From Pirellulales bacterium (GTDB lineage Bacteria; Planctomycetota; Planctomycetia; Pirellulales; JAEUIK01), in contig JAHBXR010000026.1 of NCBI GenBank assembly GCA_019636335.1, forward strand, positions 1-64,000: a DNA stretch of 64,000 bases, written 5' to 3'. Each line of letters opens with the position of its first letter. The first letter of the stretch is position 1. Positions 23,805 through 33,440 of this stretch are shown here, piece after piece. The notes under the pieces were generated by a model. That model worked only from the letters and a program-made list of their open reading frames with translations, was not told where the DNA came from and searched no databases. A program made the position numbers and the translations under genes.

Positions 23805-25479
23805 ACGCGCCTCGATCGTTGGCCGCGACGGGGCCGCAATCCCAGGGCTTTCGCTCGGCGAGGTCGTGAATCGAGAGGTAGCCTTCCGAGAGCAGGCCAC
23901 GTTTGGCGTCGTTGATGCGCCAATGCAGCGTCGAACCGAAGAGCGGCTGCGCTTCGACGCAGATGACGCGCAACTCTCCCTCTTCGAAGCCGCACTGTTC
24001 TTGAATCGCCGCCAAGAGCCTTTCATCGGCCAGGTGGCCTTCTCCGAAATTCCAACCGAGCACCGAGCCGGCCACCGTTTCGCCATCGGCGTAGGTGAAG
24101 CGTTGAAAGGGGAGGGGGCCGATCGCTTGTGGGAGCAGTTGTCCCAAGGCGCGTCCCTGCAGGTGCAACGCGCGAAACGCCAGCAGCGTGGCGTCGGCCC
24201 GCACAGCTTCATCGGGGGGCAGCGCTCGAGACTGCTGTTCGAGCAACAAGGGGGCGGCGCGTTTCAGCCGCTCGAGCTTGTGGTAACTCTCGTCGCGAAA
24301 CAGCCACGCGTTCCAGGCCCAGTTGCCCGCGTAATAGCGCATCGAAACCAGGAACGAGACCCAGGCGGGAAACAGATTGCCCGCCAGCGGTAACACCACC
24401 AGCGCCACCAGCAGATAGATCGTCAGCGGGACCGACCCGATGTCGAACAGACTCACCTCGGGATGGCCGGCAAAGAGAAAAAAGGCCGCGTAGATGTTGA
24501 GCACATTCCACTCGAAGACCGCCGCGATGGGGAGATTGCTGAGGATGAATCCGTGCAGCATGAGAGCAAACGTCAGCCCGAGATAGAGCAGGGGCCCCTC
24601 GTGCGTGACGAAGAGCAAGGTGATGGGGGTGGCAAACTCGAGGAATCCACCGAGGAACGCCATCGTGCGCGCCACGCGCGAGGGGCCCAGTTCGTCGGGG
24701 GGATCGACGAACATACGTTGGCGCATGTGCTGGCTTTTCACCAACGAGTTGTTCGCGGCCATGATCGAGACGACGTAGGGAAAGGCCGGCGTCAGCTTCG
24801 ACACGCCGGCCCAGAACCAGATGGCCAGTTGCACCCACTTGACCCCCGCAATCCAGTTGCCGGCGAACAGAAAGCAAAGAATCATCGCGAAGTGCTGCTC
24901 GACGCGACCGGCGAGCCAGATCGTTTTGTCACCCAGGCCGGCCAGCACGAAGAGAACGACCACGGCCAGCAAGTAGGAACTTTCCACGTGCTCCTGCAGC
25001 AGGCATACGACGAGCGCGATCACCAGCCCGGCGTAGAGGCTCGCGTCCCAGATGCTTCGCGTCGTGCCACCGAAGAGGGGCAGGCGGGGAAAGGGAGCCA
25101 GCTTGGTCGTGCCCGGCCGGAGAAAATGGAGGCAGGCCGTAAAGGGAGGCCAGACCTTCAGCCCGAGCGGACCACTCATGCAGCCGAAGCCGGTGACTTC
25201 GACCAGGCTGGCCCAGAGGATCGCTTTTTGAAAAGCTGTCGGCTCGAAGATCCACTGCGTGAAGTTGGCCAGCGTGCCGAGCCCCGGTGTCCAGCGGCAG
25301 AAGAACATCCAGCCGGCGACGAAGAGCACGACCTTGGCGGCGTGGAAACCGTAATCGCGCAGTCGGTAGCCCAGGCCGCGCGCGAGATAGACTTGCGACG
25401 CCGTGCGGACGCGCTCGGTGTAGTCCTTCTTGGCCCATTCGCTGGGCGCGAAGGGAGAGAGATCGTGATCGACTGCCAT
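23797..25479 (-). CDS. DUF3556-type polytopic membrane protein
   Basis: 560 aa. Soluble N-terminus (~50 aa, beginning MAVDHDLSPFAPSEW), then about eight to ten membrane helices from ~50 to ~400, with conserved stretches such as WTPGLG, CMSGPLGLK and GVKWVQLAIWFWAGVSKLTPAFPYV. A soluble C-terminal domain of ~150 residues follows. This matches my memory of DUF3556, best known in mycobacteria and relatives. It overlaps the following FAD oxidoreductase gene by eight bases and starts about 70 bases after the di-haem cytochrome stop. The pair probably work together at the membrane. Activity unknown. Confidence 0.75.
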   Translation of the reverse strand: MAVDHDLSPFAPSEWAKKDYTERVRTASQVYLARGLGYRLRDYGFHAAKVVLFVAGWMFFCRWTPGLGTLANFTQWIFEPTAFQKAILWASLVEVTGFGCMSGPLGLKVWPPFTACLHFLRPGTTKLAPFPRLPLFGGTTRSIWDASLYAGLVIALVVCLLQEHVESSYLLAVVVLFVLAGLGDKTIWLAGRVEQHFAMILCFLFAGNWIAGVKWVQLAIWFWAGVSKLTPAFPYVVSIMAANNSLVKSQHMRQRMFVDPPDELGPSRVARTMAFLGGFLEFATPITLLFVTHEGPLLYLGLTFALMLHGFILSNLPIAAVFEWNVLNIYAAFFLFAGHPEVSLFDIGSVPLTIYLLVALVVLPLAGNLFPAWVSFLVSMRYYAGNWAWNAWLFRDESYHKLERLKRAAPLLLEQQSRALPPDEAVRADATLLAFRALHLQGRALGQLLPQAIGPLPFQRFTYADGETVAGSVLGWNFGEGHLADERLLAAIQEQCGFEEGELRVICVEAQPLFGSTLHWRINDAKRGLLSEGYLSIHDLAERKPWDCGPVAANDRGAYG

Positions 25480-25547
25480 GCCGGACCTTCCCCCTGCGCC
25501 GGAGACACGCGTGAAAATCTCGTCAGAACGTCGCCGCCAGCACCTTG

Positions 25548-26978
25548 TTAGAGCGTTTTCAGATACTCGATGACCGCGCGCTTCTCTTGGGCATTGAGTT
25601 GATCGGGGTAAGGGTGCCCCTGGGCACTATTGCCAACGTGCGAGGTATCGTAGTACATGCGGCGGTGGCGCGGCGAGAGCCCCTCGGGGACGGCATCGAA
25701 CACCTCCACTTCGAGGCCGACGTTCACCTGGTCGTAGCCATCTTCGGTGCGTTTCCAGACCTTGGGCCTCTCGGTGGGATTCATCACCGCGTTAAGCGTC
25801 GGCGCGGCCCCGTTATGAAAGTAAGGCGCCGAGGCCCAAACGCCGTCGAGCGGAGGCGCCAGGTAGCCCTTCGATTCCAACCAGACGGGATGCTCGCCGT
25901 TGTACTGCAGCCACGTCTTGTTGTCCCATTCGCGATTCTCTTTCGAGACGGCGTGCAGCCGCACCGGGTCGGTGCCCACGTCTTCGATCGGCACGATGAC
26001 GTTCGGGTATTCTCCCCCTTCGCCATAGGTGCCGTGGCAGGAGGCACAGGTTTCGTTGAAGAGCAGGCGTCCCTGGCTGGCGAGGCTGGCATCGATTTCG
26101 TAGGGATACTTAGGCGATTCCATCTCTTCGATGTACTGGTAAACGTGTACGAACTGCGGCTCCAGGGCGTGCCACTTCTCTTCCCAGTCTTTGCTGCTAC
26201 CGCGCGCTCGGGCAAAGGGCATGTTCTGGCGAGGAGTTTTCGGGGCGAACGCGTCGGTATAAAGGCGGGTCTTCTTCTTCGTGGTCCACCACGCCGGCGG
26301 ATTCATGTCGTGATGGAGCAGCATATCGGGGTCCTTCGCCACGCGGATCGTTACGTCGAGGTTGGCTTGTACCCACTCGAGTACCTCGAAGATCACCGCG
26401 TTAGTGAAGCCTTTGTGGTAGTTGGCGACCATGCCCAGCGCGAGTGTCTCGTTGACTTTCGCGGGGTCTTTGCCGGCGTCGAGAGTGCGGAGTCGCTTCA
26501 GATCGACGAACAAGGTAGTGAGATCGACGTGGGTATTGCCGACACCTGGCATCGTCACGCCGGCGACCTTGCCCGCATGACACGAGAAGCAATTCGTGAC
26601 GAGCCCGCCGTCGTCGAGCTCGGTGAAGCCGAAGGGGATGTTCGGCGTCTCGTCGCCCGGCTGTTTCACCCAGCCGTAGCGCTCGAAGGTCAGGCGGCGC
26701 CGTTCGGCGGGATCGGCCTGCTCGGCTTTCGCGCGCTCTTCTTCCTCCCAGACCTGCCACAAGCGATCGAGATCGTCCACCTTGAACATGCCGCGTGCGC
26801 CGCGATCGCGCATCATGTTGGTGATGGCCTCGTAGCCTTGGTTGGCGTCGGGCTTGATCCCCAGGAAGATATCCTGCGGCTCGCTCGGCTCGGCGCCCGA
26901 GGCCGACGTTCCGAAGAGGGTTGCCACAACGAGCAGAGCCAGGGCCAAAACGACGGCTAGAGACCTGCAGGCAAACAT
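25548..26978 (-). CDS. Exported di-haem c-type cytochrome, peroxidase/oxidase-like
   Basis: 476 aa from the Met at 26978 (GGGAGAA upstream, signal peptide ending SASGAEP); an open extension further upstream has no signal and is ignored. Two haem-c sites: CFSCH about residue 134 and CASCH about residue 312, each in its own domain. The C-terminal domain looks like the cytochrome-c fold of di-haem peroxidases and rubber-oxygenase-like proteins (KGYLAPPLDGVWASAPYFHNG). It is transcribed away from a TetR gene, with an operator-like site between, so TetR probably represses it. It may lie at the head of an operon with the DUF3556 and FAD genes. The substrate is not known. Confidence 0.8.
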   Translation of the reverse strand: MFACRSLAVVLALALLVVATLFGTSASGAEPSEPQDIFLGIKPDANQGYEAITNMMRDRGARGMFKVDDLDRLWQVWEEEERAKAEQADPAERRRLTFERYGWVKQPGDETPNIPFGFTELDDGGLVTNCFSCHAGKVAGVTMPGVGNTHVDLTTLFVDLKRLRTLDAGKDPAKVNETLALGMVANYHKGFTNAVIFEVLEWVQANLDVTIRVAKDPDMLLHHDMNPPAWWTTKKKTRLYTDAFAPKTPRQNMPFARARGSSKDWEEKWHALEPQFVHVYQYIEEMESPKYPYEIDASLASQGRLLFNETCASCHGTYGEGGEYPNVIVPIEDVGTDPVRLHAVSKENREWDNKTWLQYNGEHPVWLESKGYLAPPLDGVWASAPYFHNGAAPTLNAVMNPTERPKVWKRTEDGYDQVNVGLEVEVFDAVPEGLSPRHRRMYYDTSHVGNSAQGHPYPDQLNAQEKRAVIEYLKTL

Positions 26979-27062
26979 GGTGTTCTCCCGTGTGCGAGAA
27001 ATACCGCAACGGCAATAAATAGGAGCGTCGACCGGCCGCTGTCTCACGCGGGGATGGTAAGC

Positions 27063-27105
27063 GAACCGGATTCGGTTATACTTGTAACCGAACCCGATTC
27101 GGTAA
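27063..27105. promoter_or_regulatory. Candidate TetR operator with bidirectional promoter elements
   Basis: A perfect inverted repeat TTCGGTTA (27071-27078) / TAACCGAA (27085-27092) with a six-base spacer. It is embedded in a direct repeat of GAACCGGATTCGGTTA (27063-27078) and GAACCCGATTCGGTAA (27090-27105), 27 bp apart. A TATACT lies inside (27077-27082) and could be a -10. The site is midway between the divergent cytochrome and TetR genes. Confidence 0.68.
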
Positions 27106-27124
27106 TCAATGGCGTTCGAACGGC

Positions 27125-27832
27125 ATGCGGACGAAATGGCAAAGAGCGCGGCGGCAAGAGCAGCGAGAGGAGCGCGTGACGGCGATTCTCGACGCGGCGG
27201 CAAAGCTCTTCGAACGCAGCGACTTCGACGGCGTCTCGATGGCCGCGATCGGTCGCCAGGTGCGGCTTGCCCAGGCGAGCATCTACGGCTATTTCGATAC
27301 GAAAGAGGCTTTGTTCCTCGCCTTGTGCCTGCGCGAGGTCGAGGCCTGGTGCTCTACCGCCGTGGCGGGCCTGCAACAGCTACAGCGCCCTGATGCCGCC
27401 GGGATAGCCGGCTGTCTTACCGAGGCGTTGCGGGCACATCGGCACATCTTGCGGTTGCATGCGATCGCCAGTCCCGTGCTGGAGCGAATCGCCGCCACGG
27501 ACCGTGGGACGGCCGAGTTCGGCCGTGCGTTCCGCCTGTCCTTGGGGCGCATCGTCGCGGCCATTTCCGAGGCTTGTCCCGCGCTGGCAGGGGGCAAGGC
27601 GATCGCGTTCATGTACCAACACCAGGCGCTGGCCTCGGGGTTGTTCACCATGGCGCCGGGGGCGGCCGCGGCAGACGGCGACGCCGCGCTGAAATTCCTC
27701 GATCTCGACTACTTCACGCTGTTCGAGCGGACACTGCGCCATCTGCTCGAGGCGCTGATGGACGATCCGGCTGCCGACTGGCCCTTGGCCCGTGGCGACG
27801 CTGCCCCACGGAAAAACACCAGATCGACCTAG
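27125..27832 (+). CDS. TetR-family transcriptional regulator
   Basis: 235 aa. The N-terminal helix-turn-helix is typical: ILDAAAKLFERSDFDGVSMAAIGR then VRLAQASIYGYFDTKEALFLA (residues ~20-65). The ligand-binding half is helical, with no clue to its ligand. An Arg-rich N-terminal arm (RTKWQRARRQEQREER) precedes the fold. No strong Shine-Dalgarno is visible before the ATG at 27125. It is divergent from the di-haem cytochrome, with a likely operator between, so it probably represses both itself and the cytochrome genes. The last ~20 residues are extra. Confidence 0.86.
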   Translation: MRTKWQRARRQEQREERVTAILDAAAKLFERSDFDGVSMAAIGRQVRLAQASIYGYFDTKEALFLALCLREVEAWCSTAVAGLQQLQRPDAAGIAGCLTEALRAHRHILRLHAIASPVLERIAATDRGTAEFGRAFRLSLGRIVAAISEACPALAGGKAIAFMYQHQALASGLFTMAPGAAAADGDAALKFLDLDYFTLFERTLRHLLEALMDDPAADWPLARGDAAPRKNTRST

Positions 27833-27955
27833 GGCGAGTCCGCGATCGCCCGTTGGTTGCCGTGCTCTTCATGAAGATCGCCCAGCCGGCGAAACACTCT
27901 TGCCGATCCGCTACACTGAAAGCGAGTCGGCGTGGAACGAGTTACTGCGGCTGCC

Positions 27956-29173
27956 ATGTTCAAATCTTTCTGGAATCTGCTCTCGGAGCGAGTGCTTACT
28001 CCGCAGGTCACCTCGGCCGATTCGGAAGAACTGCTGCGCCGGGCGAGTGTGGCACTGCCGCGGCCCGTGATCTGGTTGCTCGGCAAGACTCAGTCGGGCA
28101 AGACGTCGATCATTCGCGCGATGACCGGTAGCACGCAGGCCGAGATCGGCAGCGGATTTCGCCCCTGCACGCGGACCTCGCAGTTCTATCCCTTTCCGAA
28201 CGAGGAAGAATGTTTCCTCCGTTTTCTGGATACGCGTGGGCTGGGGGAAGTCAGCTACGATCCTTCGCAGGATCTGGAATACTGCCAGGACCAGGCTCAT
28301 CTGCTGATGGTGGTGGTGCGCGCGATGGATCACGCGCTGGAGGGCCTGCTCGACGCCGTCCGTACGATTCGCCGTCAGAAGCCGGATTGGCCCCTGCTCA
28401 TTGTGCAAACGGCTCTGCACGACGGTTATCTGGAGGGAGCAGGGCACCCGTTGCCGTATCCATTCGCACAACAGCCCTGGCCGGCGACGGTGCCGGCCGA
28501 TCTGGCTCGTTCGCTGGCTTCGCAGCATGAGCAGTTCGCCGACCTGCATGGTCGCTTCGTGGCGGTCGACTTCACCTTGCCTGAAGATGGCTTGTCGCCC
28601 GAGTTCTATGGCCTGGAGGAGCTTTGGGAAGCCATCGAGGCGGAGTTGCCGCTCGGCCTGCAGGGCATGTTGCGTCAACAGCCGGGGTTGCAGCAAGAGC
28701 TCTTTACGTTGCACTTCAAGAAGGCGCGCCCCCATGTTATCGCTTACTCCCTGGCGGCTGCGGCGGCCGGGGCCGTGCCGTTGCCGGTCGTCAGCTTGCC
28801 TTCGGTCGTGGCGGTGCAGGCGAAGATGTTCCACACGATCGCCTCGATCTATAAGCAACCGCTGAACTCGAAGGTCATGAGCGAGCTGGGGGGGGCGTTA
28901 GGCGTGGGGGTGACCGCGCACTTCGCCGTGCGGATGATGGGGCGTTCGCTCCTGGCGATGATTCCCGTCATTGGAACCGCTACGGCGGCGGTCTACACCG
29001 CGGCGGCCACTTATGCGCTCGGTTGTACGCTCTGCTGGTACTTCGCGCAGAAGCGAAACGGCCTGATCCCCAGCCCAGAAATGCTACGAGGATTTTATGG
29101 ACAGGAACTTGCCGAAGGCCGGCGTCTGTTCAAAGAATACTTGCAGGCACGCCCTCGTTCGACCACGCCTTAG
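27956..29173 (+). CDS. YcjF/DUF697-like GTPase, membrane-associated
   Basis: 405 aa from ATG 27956; a GTG at 27932 would add eight residues and cannot be excluded. P-loop GLGKTQSGKTS-type motif (LLGKTQSGKTSI, ~43-54), a DTRG switch motif (~87-90) and a long linker. The C-terminal ~140 residues are Ala/Val-rich hydrophobic helices as in DUF697 proteins (AYSLAAAAAGAVPLP, MMGRSLLAMIPVIGTA). It belongs to the TrmE-Era-EngA-like GTPase superfamily, with a membrane-associated tail. The next gene, 27 bp downstream, encodes a second GTPase, so the two probably form a functional pair. The cellular process is unknown; a stress or envelope role is inferred. Confidence 0.78.
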   Translation: MFKSFWNLLSERVLTPQVTSADSEELLRRASVALPRPVIWLLGKTQSGKTSIIRAMTGSTQAEIGSGFRPCTRTSQFYPFPNEEECFLRFLDTRGLGEVSYDPSQDLEYCQDQAHLLMVVVRAMDHALEGLLDAVRTIRRQKPDWPLLIVQTALHDGYLEGAGHPLPYPFAQQPWPATVPADLARSLASQHEQFADLHGRFVAVDFTLPEDGLSPEFYGLEELWEAIEAELPLGLQGMLRQQPGLQQELFTLHFKKARPHVIAYSLAAAAAGAVPLPVVSLPSVVAVQAKMFHTIASIYKQPLNSKVMSELGGALGVGVTAHFAVRMMGRSLLAMIPVIGTATAAVYTAAATYALGCTLCWYFAQKRNGLIPSPEMLRGFYGQELAEGRRLFKEYLQARPRSTTP

Positions 29174-29200
29174 CCCGACGTCGCCGCGTCCGACGAACGC

Positions 29201-30712
29201 ATGAATTCTCTCCAACTCAAATTGGCCCTGCGCGTGGCGGTCTTCGGACTTCCCTACTTGCTGTTGATGTCCGTGGGTGGACTGTGGCTGTACGAGCAGG
29301 GCCTGATTCTGCCCTTCGCGCTGGGATCGATCGCCCTGGCGGCGCTCGGCTGGGTGCTGTTGTGGTGGCTGGAATCGCGCCCGACGCCGCCGCGTTCCAC
29401 CCCGCCGCCGAGCGAGACCTGGCCCGAAGCGGGTCAAAAGGCCTGGTCCGAAGTCGAGCGGCTGCGGATTCAAGTCGAGGCGGTTCCGCCGCCGTTCGAC
29501 CAAGCGAATGCCTGGGTCGAGTTGTTTGGACAGGTGTTTGAAGTCGTTGCCCGGCAGTTTCATCCCCAGTCGCAGCAGCCGGCGCTCGAGGTTTCTGCCG
29601 CCGAGGCGCTGCGCGTGGCGGAGCTCGTGGCGCGCGATCTGCGCACGTTTCTTCAGGAGCAGGTGCCCGGTTCCGATCGGATCACGATTCATAACATCCA
29701 GCGCGTGCTGCAATGGCGTCCCTTGGCGCAGCAACTTGCTGGCGGCGCGTACAATGTCTATCGGCTGGCTCGGCTGGTCATCAATCCGCCGGCGGCCCTG
29801 GCCAATGAGGCCAAGACGGCGCTCTTGGGAGGAGATATTGCCAACGTCGTGGCCGACTTGCCCCGTATGGCGGCGGGCTATGTCGTGCGTCAAACGGGTC
29901 AGTATGCCATTCAACTCTATAGCGGACAGATGTCGCTGGCGGACGCCGAGTGGACCGAATTCGGCGCGGACAAACCGATTCGCATGGTCATCCTGGGCCA
30001 GACCAAGGCGGGCAAGTCGAGCCTGATCAATGCCTTGTTTGGGCGGATCAAGGCCGCCACCGACGTGCTCCCTTGTACCGATTCGATCACGCCCTACGTG
30101 CTGGGACGTGAGGATCTTCCGCAAGCGATCGTGCTCGATACGATCGGATTGGCGGGCAAGGGAGACGCCCAGGCCCGCCAGAAGCTCGATGCGGAGATCG
30201 CCCGTTGCGACCTGATCGTGCTCGTCTCGTCGGCGAATAATGCGGCCCGTGATGTGGATCATGCCTTGTTGGAGGAAGTTCGGCAGCGTTTTGCTGCCTT
30301 GCCTCGTCGCGCGGCGCCCCCAGTGGTTGTCGCGCTGTCGCACATCGATCGCGTTCGGCCGATCAACGAGTGGCGACCGCCGTACGATTTTCTTCAGGGA
30401 GAATCGGCCAAGGAACGGAACGTGCGCGAGGCGGTCGATACCGTGTCGCAGGACCTGCAAGTCTCGCGCGACTTGATCGTGCCGGTCTGTCTGAGGGAAG
30501 ATTCCGTCTACAACGTCGAGGAGGGGCTGGTCCCGCTGTTCATGCAAGTCCTGCCCGACACCGAGCGGGCAAAGTTACTGCGACTGTTGATGGACGCTCG
30601 CGACGCGGAACAGCGCCAGGCCTTGACTCGCCAGTTGGTGAACGCGGGCTTGAGCCTGGCTCAACTGGGCGCCTACGTGGTGCGAAATAAGCTGAGGCCG
30701 GCATCGCGATAG
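29201..30712 (+). CDS. Membrane-anchored GTPase (50S-binding GTPase-like domain)
   Basis: 503 aa. Two N-terminal transmembrane helices (VFGLPYLLLMSVGGLWLY and FALGSIALAALGWVLLWW), a proline-rich linker, then a helical region to ~260. A G domain follows: GQTKAGKSS (P-loop, ~265-273), DTIGLAG (G3) and SHID (G4). This gives an anchored cytoplasmic GTPase of the YeeP/YfjP-like type. It starts 27 bp after the DUF697-like GTPase gene and is almost certainly co-transcribed with it. Paired GTPases of unequal topology could act as a heterodimer at the membrane. No known substrate or partner. Confidence 0.8.
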   Translation: MNSLQLKLALRVAVFGLPYLLLMSVGGLWLYEQGLILPFALGSIALAALGWVLLWWLESRPTPPRSTPPPSETWPEAGQKAWSEVERLRIQVEAVPPPFDQANAWVELFGQVFEVVARQFHPQSQQPALEVSAAEALRVAELVARDLRTFLQEQVPGSDRITIHNIQRVLQWRPLAQQLAGGAYNVYRLARLVINPPAALANEAKTALLGGDIANVVADLPRMAAGYVVRQTGQYAIQLYSGQMSLADAEWTEFGADKPIRMVILGQTKAGKSSLINALFGRIKAATDVLPCTDSITPYVLGREDLPQAIVLDTIGLAGKGDAQARQKLDAEIARCDLIVLVSSANNAARDVDHALLEEVRQRFAALPRRAAPPVVVALSHIDRVRPINEWRPPYDFLQGESAKERNVREAVDTVSQDLQVSRDLIVPVCLREDSVYNVEEGLVPLFMQVLPDTERAKLLRLLMDARDAEQRQALTRQLVNAGLSLAQLGAYVVRNKLRPASR

Positions 30713-30916
30713 CGGGTATTTTCATGGCTTCCTGGCCGCTCAAGGCCGCCCCACTTCAGGTGGTCCTCGGCGGCCGGTAATTAAGGTGAGTAGATTGGGC
30801 CGGCCCACCGCTGGGAATTGCGTTCCAGGCAGGGCGCAGTCAACATAAATGCTGCCTGAGGGCTGCCCTACCAATGCTGGTGGGGCCAGGAGTCGATTCG
30901 GGAGAACGCGGAATTC

Positions 30917-33436
30917 ATGTTCAGTCGCTTTACTACTGCGTTCGCCGTGGCAGTGGGCCTCTGTCTGGCGGCGGTCGCGCGCGGGACCGAACCCGTTCCG
31001 ACTCCCGCTGCCGAGTCGGTGGCGTTTTTCGACAGCGAAGTTAAACCGCTGCTCGTGGGGCATTGCCTGAAGTGCCATGGCGGCACTGGCAAGGCCAAGG
31101 GGGGGCTCTTCCTCACGAGTCGCGACGAGATTCTCAAGGGGGGCGATTCGGGACCGGCCGTGTCGCTCGATTCGCCGCACGAAAGCCTGCTGCTCGAGGC
31201 GGTCAACTATACCGGGTTCGAAATGCCCCCGAGCGGTAAGCTGGGCGACGAGCAGATTGCCGTGCTCACGAAGTGGATCGACCTGGGACTTCCGTGGGGT
31301 AGCGAACGCGAGCTGGCGCCGCGCTCGACCGATGATGACCATGGCCCCCCCGCGGTGGACGAAACGTCGAAGGCCTTCTGGTCGTTTCAGCCGGTAGAGC
31401 GCCCCGCGACACCGGAGATCGTCGATCCCTGGGTACGAACTCCGATCGATGCCTTTGTGCTGGCGAAATTGCAGCAGGCCGGTTTACGGCCGGCACCGGT
31501 AGCCGATAAAGCGGCTTTACTGCGACGCGCTTATTACGACCTGATTGGCTTGCCTCCTTCGCCCGAGCAGGTCGAGGCATTCCTGGCCGATCCCGCGCCC
31601 GACGCCTTCGAACGAGTGGTCGACGAGTTGCTCGAGTCGCCCCATTACGGCGAGCGCTGGGGAAGGCACTGGCTCGATCTGGTGCGCTATGCGGAAACGA
31701 ACAGCTACGAACGGGATGGACCAAAACCGTTCGTCTGGCGCTATCGCGACTACGTCATCCAGTCGCTCAACAACGACAAGCCGTACGATCAGTTCCTCAC
31801 CGAACAACTGGCGGGCGATGAACTCGACACCATCACGCGCGATTCGCTCATCGCCACTGGCTACTATCGCCTCGGTATCTGGCAGGACGAGCCGGTCGAT
31901 CCCGAGCAGGAATTGTTCGAAGACCTGGACGATCTCGTGCGGACCACGGGCGAAGTCTTTTTGGGTCTGACGATCGGTTGTGCGCGGTGTCACGATCACA
32001 AGCTCGACCCGCTGCCCCAGGCCGACTATTACCGCTTGCTGGCGTTCTTTCGCAACGTGCGCCGCTTTGGCGTGCGCTCGCAGGAAAGCATCGACGAGGC
32101 CTCGGTCCGCACGCTGACCAGCGAGGAGGAGAGCCGCCGCAACGAAGAACAGATCGCGCGTCACAAGCAGCAGCAGAAGGAAGTGCGTGCCGCGCTCGAG
32201 AAGCTCAACGAGCAGATCGAAGCGGGGCTCGTGGGAGTCGAGCGAGACGACTGGAAGACCGAGGCGATGCGCGTCGACATCGCCAGGAAGAAAATCGGCG
32301 AGATCCTCTCGCAGGAAGAGTTCGATCGTTACGCGGAGTTGACCGCGACGTCGGAAGAGCTGGCCAGGTTCCGCCCGGCAGGACTCGAAAAGGCCCTGTG
32401 CGTGAAAGAGCATGGCCGCGAAAGCCCTCCGACGCATGTCCTGGTGCGGGGCAATGCGCATGCCACTGCAGCCGAGGTCGAGCCAGGATTTCCTTCAGTC
32501 CTCTCGCCGCCTGAGCCGCAGATTGCGCTTCCGGCCGAAGGTATCGCCTCGACGGGGCGCCGCCGCGCGCTTGCGCAATGGATCGCCAGCGCCGACAACC
32601 CGCTCACGGCGCGCGTCATGGTGAACCGCATCTGGCATTACCATTTCGGCCGCGGCATCGTGCGGTCGACCAGCGACTTTGGTTTTCAGGGCCTTCGGCC
32701 GACGCATCCCGAGTTGCTCAATTGGCTCGCGTCAGAGTTCGTGGACCAGGAGTGGCGGCTCAAGCCTCTGCACAAGCTGATCATGCTCTCCAGCACGTAT
32801 CAGATGTCGTCGCAGTCGAACGAGCAGGCGTTGTCCGTCGATCCGTTGAACGACCTGTTGTGGCGATTCGACATGCGGCGGCTTTCGGCCGAGGAGATTC
32901 GCGATTCGGTGCTGGCCGTCAACGGCAGCCTGAACCTCTCCGCCATGTTTGGTCCCAGCATATACGTGAAGATTCCCAAGGAAGTGCTCGCGGGCCAGTC
33001 GATGCCCGGCGCCGGCTGGGGAAAATCATCTCCGGCCGATCAAGCGCGGCGCAGCATTTACATTCATGCGAAGCGATCGCTGGCCGTGCCGCTGTTGGCC
33101 AGCTTCGACGGACCCGATAGCGACGCGAGCTGCCCGGCAAGGTTCATTACCACCCAGCCGACGCAGGCCCTGGGCATGCTGAACAGCTCCTTCGTCCAGG
33201 AACAGGCCGAGGGCTTTGCCGGCTATCTTCGCGAGCGAGCTGGTGAGGACCTGCGAGAACAGGTGTCGCTCGCGCTGCGGCGTCTGTTTCAGCGTCAGCC
33301 GACGCCGGAAGAGATCGAGCGAGGAATGAATCTGATCGCGACGCTCCAACAGAAATATCATTTGTCGCCTGAGACGGCACTCAAGCAATTCTGCGTCGCG
33401 GCGTACAACCTGAACGAATTCGTCTATCTGGATTGA
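30917..33436 (+). CDS. PSCyt1-DUF1549-DUF1553 (planctomycete cytochrome c) protein
   Basis: 839 aa. Signal peptide (~1-24), then a PSCyt1 haem-c domain with CLKCH about residue 51 and EMPPSG. A DUF1549 (PSCyt2) domain follows at ~170-390 with RAYYDLIGLPPSPEQ, YGERWGRHWLDLVRYAET and GCARCHDHK, a second CxxCH. DUF1553 (PSD1) occupies ~540-820 (NPLTARVMVNRIWHYHFG and related). Such proteins, abundant in Planctomycetes, are exported and paired with DUF1501 proteins. They are thought to act in degradation of sulphated or other polysaccharides, but their biochemistry is unproved. The paired DUF1501 gene starts four bases after this stop. Confidence 0.93.
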   Translation: MFSRFTTAFAVAVGLCLAAVARGTEPVPTPAAESVAFFDSEVKPLLVGHCLKCHGGTGKAKGGLFLTSRDEILKGGDSGPAVSLDSPHESLLLEAVNYTGFEMPPSGKLGDEQIAVLTKWIDLGLPWGSERELAPRSTDDDHGPPAVDETSKAFWSFQPVERPATPEIVDPWVRTPIDAFVLAKLQQAGLRPAPVADKAALLRRAYYDLIGLPPSPEQVEAFLADPAPDAFERVVDELLESPHYGERWGRHWLDLVRYAETNSYERDGPKPFVWRYRDYVIQSLNNDKPYDQFLTEQLAGDELDTITRDSLIATGYYRLGIWQDEPVDPEQELFEDLDDLVRTTGEVFLGLTIGCARCHDHKLDPLPQADYYRLLAFFRNVRRFGVRSQESIDEASVRTLTSEEESRRNEEQIARHKQQQKEVRAALEKLNEQIEAGLVGVERDDWKTEAMRVDIARKKIGEILSQEEFDRYAELTATSEELARFRPAGLEKALCVKEHGRESPPTHVLVRGNAHATAAEVEPGFPSVLSPPEPQIALPAEGIASTGRRRALAQWIASADNPLTARVMVNRIWHYHFGRGIVRSTSDFGFQGLRPTHPELLNWLASEFVDQEWRLKPLHKLIMLSSTYQMSSQSNEQALSVDPLNDLLWRFDMRRLSAEEIRDSVLAVNGSLNLSAMFGPSIYVKIPKEVLAGQSMPGAGWGKSSPADQARRSIYIHAKRSLAVPLLASFDGPDSDASCPARFITTQPTQALGMLNSSFVQEQAEGFAGYLRERAGEDLREQVSLALRRLFQRQPTPEEIERGMNLIATLQQKYHLSPETALKQFCVAAYNLNEFVYLD

Positions 33437-33440
33437 ACGC

